Source: Siderastrea radians (Eukaryota > Cnidaria > Anthozoa > Scleractinia > Rhizangiidae). Taken from it: a stretch of DNA of 64,000 bases. The position numbers and the translations under genes were made by a program. Below, piece after piece: positions 63,590 through 64,000 of the stretch. The notes below the pieces were generated by a model, which was not told where the DNA came from, did not search any database, and was given only the letters and a program-made list of their open reading frames with translations. The stretch lies in contig OZ024889.1 in assembly GCA_964017195.1 (NCBI GenBank), positions 64,051,858-64,115,857 on the forward strand, in the 5' to 3' direction. How positions within the stretch are numbered: position 1 is the first letter of the stretch; the number at the start of each line of letters is the position of its first letter.

Positions 63590-64000
63590 TAAAAAACCTT
63601 GAAGCCATAACGATCCAGGGATAAGTTTTATCCTCGTCAGAATATCAGAATTAAACACATTAAATCAAACATTTAGACTGAGTAAGCAACAACTTTTAAC
63701 AATGTTTGTTTTTTTTAATTTATTTACAGCCAAGGGTCTTCCCTGACCTACATACTATAGTCATTCGATTGCCAATCGGCTTGTAAAGAGAAGTTGTTTT
63801 ATTGCTTTTTTTTTCCTGCTGACCTTACGGTTAGAACACCAGACTGCAATATGTTTGAACAGTTAATCCCTTTAATTTACTTGCTTAATAGAAGTAGAGA
63901 ATAGCTAGCCTCTACCAGACTACCAATTATTTTATAGTTGAAACCTGAGTGTTTCATGATGTAGTTTAACGGTGTTTGATGTTTAAAGTCAACTTAGGCT
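63590..64000. other. Right edge, no gene seen
   Basis: AT-rich sequence with poly-T runs; nothing recognised. Confidence 0.5.

Overview
This window is animal nuclear DNA: introns with GT-AG borders, phase-1 extracellular domain modules and a dense mixture of retroelements and DNA transposons. The metazoan lectin and adhesion domains (FN2, C-type lectin, fucolectin, PA14, MAM, LDLa) together with DIRS, Penelope, LINE and tRNA-derived SINE families fit an anthozoan cnidarian, perhaps a stony coral. The species is an inference.

One large minus-strand gene dominates. It begins with a signal-peptide (or signal-anchor) exon at 50319-50417 and continues to at least 1751, near the left edge. I rebuilt 27 coding exons (about 4.58 kb, roughly 1,525 codons, under a tenth of the 48.7 kb span) from domain matches, splice sites and phase agreement. 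Read 5' to 3' (right to left), the protein is: hydrophobic N-terminus, two FN2 domains, short linker, two C-type-lectin-like domains, fucolectin/F5-8-type galactose-binding domain, PA14 domain plus an unrecognised cysteine-containing extension, MAM-1, two good and one degenerate LDLa repeat, MAM-2, MAM-3, and one further unrecognised exon. The end of the gene was not found. No exon carries a stop or frameshift, so the gene looks functional. One phase mismatch, after the first lectin domain, is unresolved.

The introns are filled with mobile elements. From right to left they include: an almost intact DIRS-type tyrosine-recombinase retrotransposon (about 45.35-49.7 kb, same strand, inside intron 1); LINE 3' ends (41.6-42.3 kb and 19.4-19.7 kb); a Penelope-like fragment 42 bases from a splice donor (32.4-33.1 kb); two small inverted-repeat elements with 6-bp target duplications (27.1 and 26.2 kb); an internally deleted DIRS-like copy between 169-bp direct repeats (21.0-22.7 kb); a 1.7-kb long-TIR element inserted ten bases past a splice donor (9.9-11.6 kb); a nest of tRNA-headed SINEs (7.0-9.5 kb); and a 2.9-kb long-TIR transposon with an integrase-like relic (2.46-5.39 kb).

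Upstream of the gene (50.5-64 kb) I see a decayed PIF/Harbinger transposase, a degraded SINE, an old duplication (55.1-55.7 and 59.5-60.6 kb), an array of ACTCA-type repeats (58.6-58.9 kb), microsatellites, palindromes and a LINE relic, but no convincing host gene.
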